Of a DNA stretch of 64,000 bases, positions 61,178-64,000 are shown in pieces. The position numbers and the translations under genes were made by a program. Source of the DNA: an uncultured Desulfatitalea sp. (GTDB lineage: Bacteria; Desulfobacterota; Desulfobacteria; Desulfobacterales; Desulfosarcinaceae); contig CALMNL010000006.1 in the NCBI GenBank assembly GCA_937868765.1, positions 434,001-498,000 of the forward strand. The letters are read 5' to 3'. The notes beneath the pieces were generated by a model that saw only the letters and a program-made list of their open reading frames with translations, was not told the DNA's origin and made no database searches. Position 1 is the stretch's first letter. Every line of letters begins with the position of its first letter.

Positions 61178-61206
61178 ATAGTTAACAAAAAATGTATATT
61201 TGTCAA
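61178..61206 (-). promoter_or_regulatory. Retron promoter
   Basis: TTGACA (61206-61201) and AACTAT (61183-61178) are 17 bp apart on the minus strand. A start 7 nt downstream falls at the first base of repeat a1. Confidence 0.65.
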
Positions 61207-61472
61207 TCCATAAGTATGGCTGCCAGCAATTATAGAGTGCGTTACCTGATAGCAAGCCTATTTTGTGGGTGAATTAGCCGTTACCAGTTTTACCAGCCTT
61301 ATCATTTAGCCCGGTATAAGCCTCTATCGCAATTCTTAATGATTTCTAAATCATATTCATTTCAATACCCAGTAAATAAGATAGAGTTTAAAGGATTTCA
61401 ATAACCAAATTTAAGACTGAACCTCCGAAGAGATGCGAGAAATGAAATTTAGAAAGATCCCTTATCTTCTGT
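61207..61472. other. AT-rich intergenic region beside the retron
   Basis: There is no gene between the retron promoter and the cyclase stop codon. The sequence is AT-rich like the retron and probably marks the edge of the acquired segment. No terminal repeats were recognised on either side. Confidence 0.5.
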
Positions 61473-62252
61473 TTAATCCTCTACTATCGCCACCGGACGA
61501 GTCCAGCCCGCAGAAGCATTCTTGATTTTGACTGGAAAGCAGGCGACCTTGAAGCCGTGGGGCCTGGGGATTTTATCGAGGCCGGCCATTTTTTCCATGT
61601 GGCAATAGCCGCGCTGGATGCCGGCGAAGTGGGCTTCCCAGATTACGGCGGGATTGCCGGTGCGCTGGAATTCCTGGGCCAGGAAGGGTAGGGGCCGGTC
61701 CCAGGACCAGGCATCGATGCCGACGACTTTGATGCCGCGCTCGAGAAGGTACAGGGTGGATTCGCGGGTCATCCCGGGGCCTTTGATCAGATACTCGGGT
61801 TTGCCCCAGGCGGCATCGGCGCCGGTGCGCACCAGGACGATGTCCAGGGGTTTGAGGGTGTAGGCGATTTGAGCCAATTGCGCTTGGACATCCGCGCTGG
61901 TAATGGCTTCGCCATCCTGCTTGTGGCTGAAATCGAGCAGCACGCCGTCCTGAAAACACCACTCCAGAGGTACCTGGTCGATGGTCATGGCCGGAGCGCC
62001 GCCTTCCATGGTGGGGTGGTAGTGGAAGGGGGCGTCCAGGTGGGTGCCCGAGTGGGTGGTCAGGTGCACGAATTCCACGGCCCAGCCGAGCCCGCCGGGC
62101 AGCTGCTCTTTTTTGAGGCCCGGGAAAAATTGGGTCATCTGTTCCGCCCCCATGAGATGATCGGCGTAGTCGATCTGGGGAATCATCATTGCCGGGTCGC
62201 TGGGCAGTCCGGCTTCGATGGCAATTGATAGATCGATGATTTTTCTTGCCAT
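61473..62252 (-). CDS. Cyclase-family hydrolase (kynurenine formamidase-like)
   Basis: The 259-residue protein starts at MARKIIDLSI after GAGCGAGGTTATC. It has the metal-binding motif HSGTHLDAPFHYHP (HxGTHxDxPxH) and VVGIDAWSWDRP. Family members hydrolyse amides or cyclic acyl compounds with a divalent metal. The frame upstream of the start overlaps the divergent Bcp gene and is not supported. No tryptophan-catabolism genes are near, so the substrate is open. Confidence 0.85.
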   Translation of the reverse strand: MARKIIDLSIAIEAGLPSDPAMMIPQIDYADHLMGAEQMTQFFPGLKKEQLPGGLGWAVEFVHLTTHSGTHLDAPFHYHPTMEGGAPAMTIDQVPLEWCFQDGVLLDFSHKQDGEAITSADVQAQLAQIAYTLKPLDIVLVRTGADAAWGKPEYLIKGPGMTRESTLYLLERGIKVVGIDAWSWDRPLPFLAQEFQRTGNPAVIWEAHFAGIQRGYCHMEKMAGLDKIPRPHGFKVACFPVKIKNASAGWTRPVAIVED

Positions 62253-62464
62253 GATAACCTCGCTCGATGGTGAGAGTTTCCGGCGATCTTTGTGGATGGA
62301 GACCACTATTACGGGGTATGGACCGGATGTCAATACCTGTGCGGCTGCGGGTTCCCGGGCCGAATCCATTTGTGGTTTTTGGTCCGGCTTGAAAGCGGCG
62401 CAAAGGGTCTTAGCTTGGCCGGCATCAAAGTAGCTGATGGCCAATATGACACAAGGAGGCAAGC

Positions 62465-62929
62465 ATGGCACATCTGAATCCAGGGGACAGCGCACCGGAC
62501 TTTGCTTTGTTGGATCAAAACGGCCGGGAGGTCAGGCTCGGCGATTTCAAGGGAAACAGGCTGTTCCTCTATTTTTATCCCAAAGCGAACACGTCGGGCT
62601 GAACGGCCCAGTCCGAGGCGGTGCGGGACGCACTGCCCGAATTGCGGCGGTTGAAGGTGGCGGCCCTGGGGATCAGCCCCGACGGGCCGCCCCAGCAGAA
62701 GAAATTCGACGAAAAGTACAATTTGGGATTTCCCCTTTTGTCCGATCCGGAGCACCAGGTGGCGCAGGCCTACGGCGTTTGGGGCCAGAAGCAGATGTAC
62801 GGCAAGACTTCGGAAGGCATCATCCGTTCGGCCTTTCTGGTCGATGCCGAAGGGCGCATCGAGCAGGCCTGGTACAAAATCAGCCCGGCCGAGACGGTAC
62901 CCAAGTTGCTCGATGCATTGGCCGTCTAG
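62465..62929 (+). CDS. Selenocysteine-containing Bcp-type peroxiredoxin
   Basis: Read through one in-frame TGA (62600-62602) as selenocysteine, the protein has 154 residues and a complete Bcp/AhpC-TSA fold: FALLDQNGREVRLGDFKGN, FLYFYPKANTSG, Sec46, TAQSEAVRD, then FPLLSDPEHQVAQAYGVWG. The TGA stands at the peroxidatic Cys of the GCT motif. Hairpin-forming bases (GTCC/GGAC) follow about 10 nt downstream, as in a bacterial SECIS. The resolving Cys five residues on is absent. The start has AAGGAGGCAAGC. It would be called truncated by standard gene finders. Confidence 0.88.
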
Positions 62930-63924
62930 TGGTAGCCGGCATCTTCCTCGGCCACCTTGCCGCGAAAAACCCAGTAACTGTAAAAGGTATAGCCCAGTAC
63001 GAAGGGCAGGATGGTAAGGGCGCCGATGAGGGTGATGACCTGGGTTTCGGGCTGGGCCGCGGCCTGATGAATGGTGAGATCGGGCAATACCGCAAAGGGG
63101 TAGATCCCCGATTGCAAGCCGAGATAAGCGGAAAAGAACATGATCAGCGCCGCGACGAAGGGCATTTTTTCTCGCCGCGCCTGGAGGCTTTTGAGCATCA
63201 GAACGAAGCCGATCAAGCCCATAACGGGGAAAATCCAGACAACGTAGGCCCGGGGCACGGTCCACCAGCGGGCCATGATCTCCGGGGCGCGGAAGGGGGT
63301 CCAGATGCTCACGATCAGCATGAACCCGGCGACGGCCAGAACAGCCGCCCGGGCCTGGCGGAAGGCCCGCGCCTGCAATTCACCCCTGGTTTTAATTATG
63401 AGGTAACAGGCGCCAAGCAGGGCGTATCCGGCAATGAGCGCCAGGCCCACCATTATGTTGAAGGGGCTGAGCCAATCGAACGCGCCGCCGGCGAAGACGG
63501 CGTTCTGCATTTTGATCCCGGAAATGTAGGCCCCCAAGGTCAGTCCCTGGGCGAAGGCGGCTACGATGCTGCCGCCGAAAAAGGCGCGATTCCAGGCCAC
63601 CGTATGTGTTGACTTGGCCCTGAATTCGAAAGCCACCCCCCGGAAGATGAGGCCGAAGAGGAAGGTGAGCAGTGGAATATAAAGGGCACTGAACAGCACG
63701 GTATAGATCCTGGGGAAGGTGGCGAACAAGGCGCCGCCGCCGAAGACGATCCAGGTCTGGTTGGCGTCCCACACCGGGCCGATGGCGGCCATCATCACAT
63801 CCCGTTCGCGTTCGTCCTTGGCAAAGGGAAACAGAATTCCCACCCCCAGGGTGAATCCATCGAGGATCACGTAGAGGATGACCACCACGCCTACCAGGCA
63901 GACCCACAGATTGACCAGATCCAT
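62926..63924 (-). CDS. cydB: Cytochrome bd oxidase subunit II
   Basis: The 332-residue membrane protein has about eight or nine helices and CydB motifs: LVNLWVCLVGVVVILYVILDGFTLGVGI at the N-terminus, GPVWDANQTWIVFGGGALFATFP, and FPVMGLIGF. The short CydB form is seen in many anaerobes. With subunit I it reduces oxygen using quinol, protecting against oxygen. It converges on and overlaps the peroxiredoxin gene by 4 bp, and both are oxidative-defence genes. RBS AAAGGAG. Confidence 0.92.
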   Translation of the reverse strand: MDLVNLWVCLVGVVVILYVILDGFTLGVGILFPFAKDERERDVMMAAIGPVWDANQTWIVFGGGALFATFPRIYTVLFSALYIPLLTFLFGLIFRGVAFEFRAKSTHTVAWNRAFFGGSIVAAFAQGLTLGAYISGIKMQNAVFAGGAFDWLSPFNIMVGLALIAGYALLGACYLIIKTRGELQARAFRQARAAVLAVAGFMLIVSIWTPFRAPEIMARWWTVPRAYVVWIFPVMGLIGFVLMLKSLQARREKMPFVAALIMFFSAYLGLQSGIYPFAVLPDLTIHQAAAQPETQVITLIGALTILPFVLGYTFYSYWVFRGKVAEEDAGYH

Positions 63925-63928
63925 CGTT

Positions 63929-64000
63929 TCATCTCCTTTGAGGTTTATCGGCCGGCGTCAGCGGCACGTCCCATGCGTTGCACCGATGGGATGGGGGTTT
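63929..64000 (-). CDS. 3' end of upstream gene, probably cydA
   Basis: Two minus-strand frames stay open to the window edge. One ends TGA at 63929, just before the cydB start; the other ends TAA at about 63946. Position and the cydAB order suggest cytochrome bd subunit I, but the tail is too short to identify. Confidence 0.4.
   Translation of the reverse strand, partial: KPPSHRCNAWDVPLTPADKPQRR

Noticed and set aside
62621-62929. Separate 102-residue peroxiredoxin-like protein
   Set aside because: It is the C-terminal part of the selenoprotein after the in-frame TGA; it would lack the active site.

Overview
This 64 kb window looks like a chromosome segment of an anaerobic Desulfobacterota, probably a sulfate reducer of the Desulfosarcina/Desulfatitalea type. 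The reasons are a GC-rich genome, a selenocysteine peroxiredoxin, CoA-dependent acid catabolism, sigma-54 regulators with Cys-rich PAS domains, cytochrome bd oxidase and a B12 riboswitch. The genus is an inference.

Left part (1 to about 20.3 kb): a phage- or plasmid-like mobile element. Apart from a truncated tyrosine recombinase at the edge, every gene is on the minus strand. From right to left the order is: a small protein, DUF2924, a large serine recombinase and a ParB-type HTH; a lower-GC cargo operon (13.1-16.8 kb); a sigma-like factor; a recombination and replication module (RecB/Cas4-type nuclease, Sak4-like ATPase, DUF669, ERCC4 nuclease, RecD2 helicase, primase-helicase); and small regulatory genes. 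Three layers of regulation can be read from the DNA. Four copies of a 31-bp bipartite promoter-like element have invariant spacing. Two paralogous structured leader RNAs share a covarying stem. Ten copies of an iteron-like octamer lie beside the primase gene. The cargo encodes a PD-(D/E)XK-like protein, a LexA-type HTH, a protein starting Met-Gly, and a QueC-like enzyme fused to a C-terminal domain usually found on signalling ATPases. It is driven by a sigma-70 promoter whose spacer is filled by a 20-bp palindrome. I regard it as a candidate undescribed defence or protein-modification system. The element ends near a tRNA-Asn.

Middle part (20.5-42.7 kb): a SpoIIAA-like protein, acyl-CoA dehydrogenase, acyl-CoA synthetase, two sigma-54 activators, a radical SAM protein, a periplasmic binding protein, a 4-hydroxybutyryl-CoA dehydratase/HpaB-family enzyme, a beta-helix lipoprotein, an alcohol dehydrogenase plus TrpD-like pair behind a cobalamin riboswitch, a membrane protein with a Cys-rich tail, a patatin, an Xre-RES toxin-antitoxin pair and an SDR-TetR pair.

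Right part (42.8-64 kb): one minus-strand catabolic block with a MerR regulator, a two-subunit CoA-transferase, a 600-residue acyl-CoA dehydrogenase, a branched-chain-type ABC transporter and a chemoreceptor abutting livF. It is followed by an epimerase, a TetR/SCP2/M24 peptidase cluster, a complete low-GC retron of the Ec86/St85 type (promoter, msr-msd, effector, reverse transcriptase), a cyclase-family hydrolase, the selenocysteine Bcp peroxiredoxin and cydB with the end of an upstream gene.
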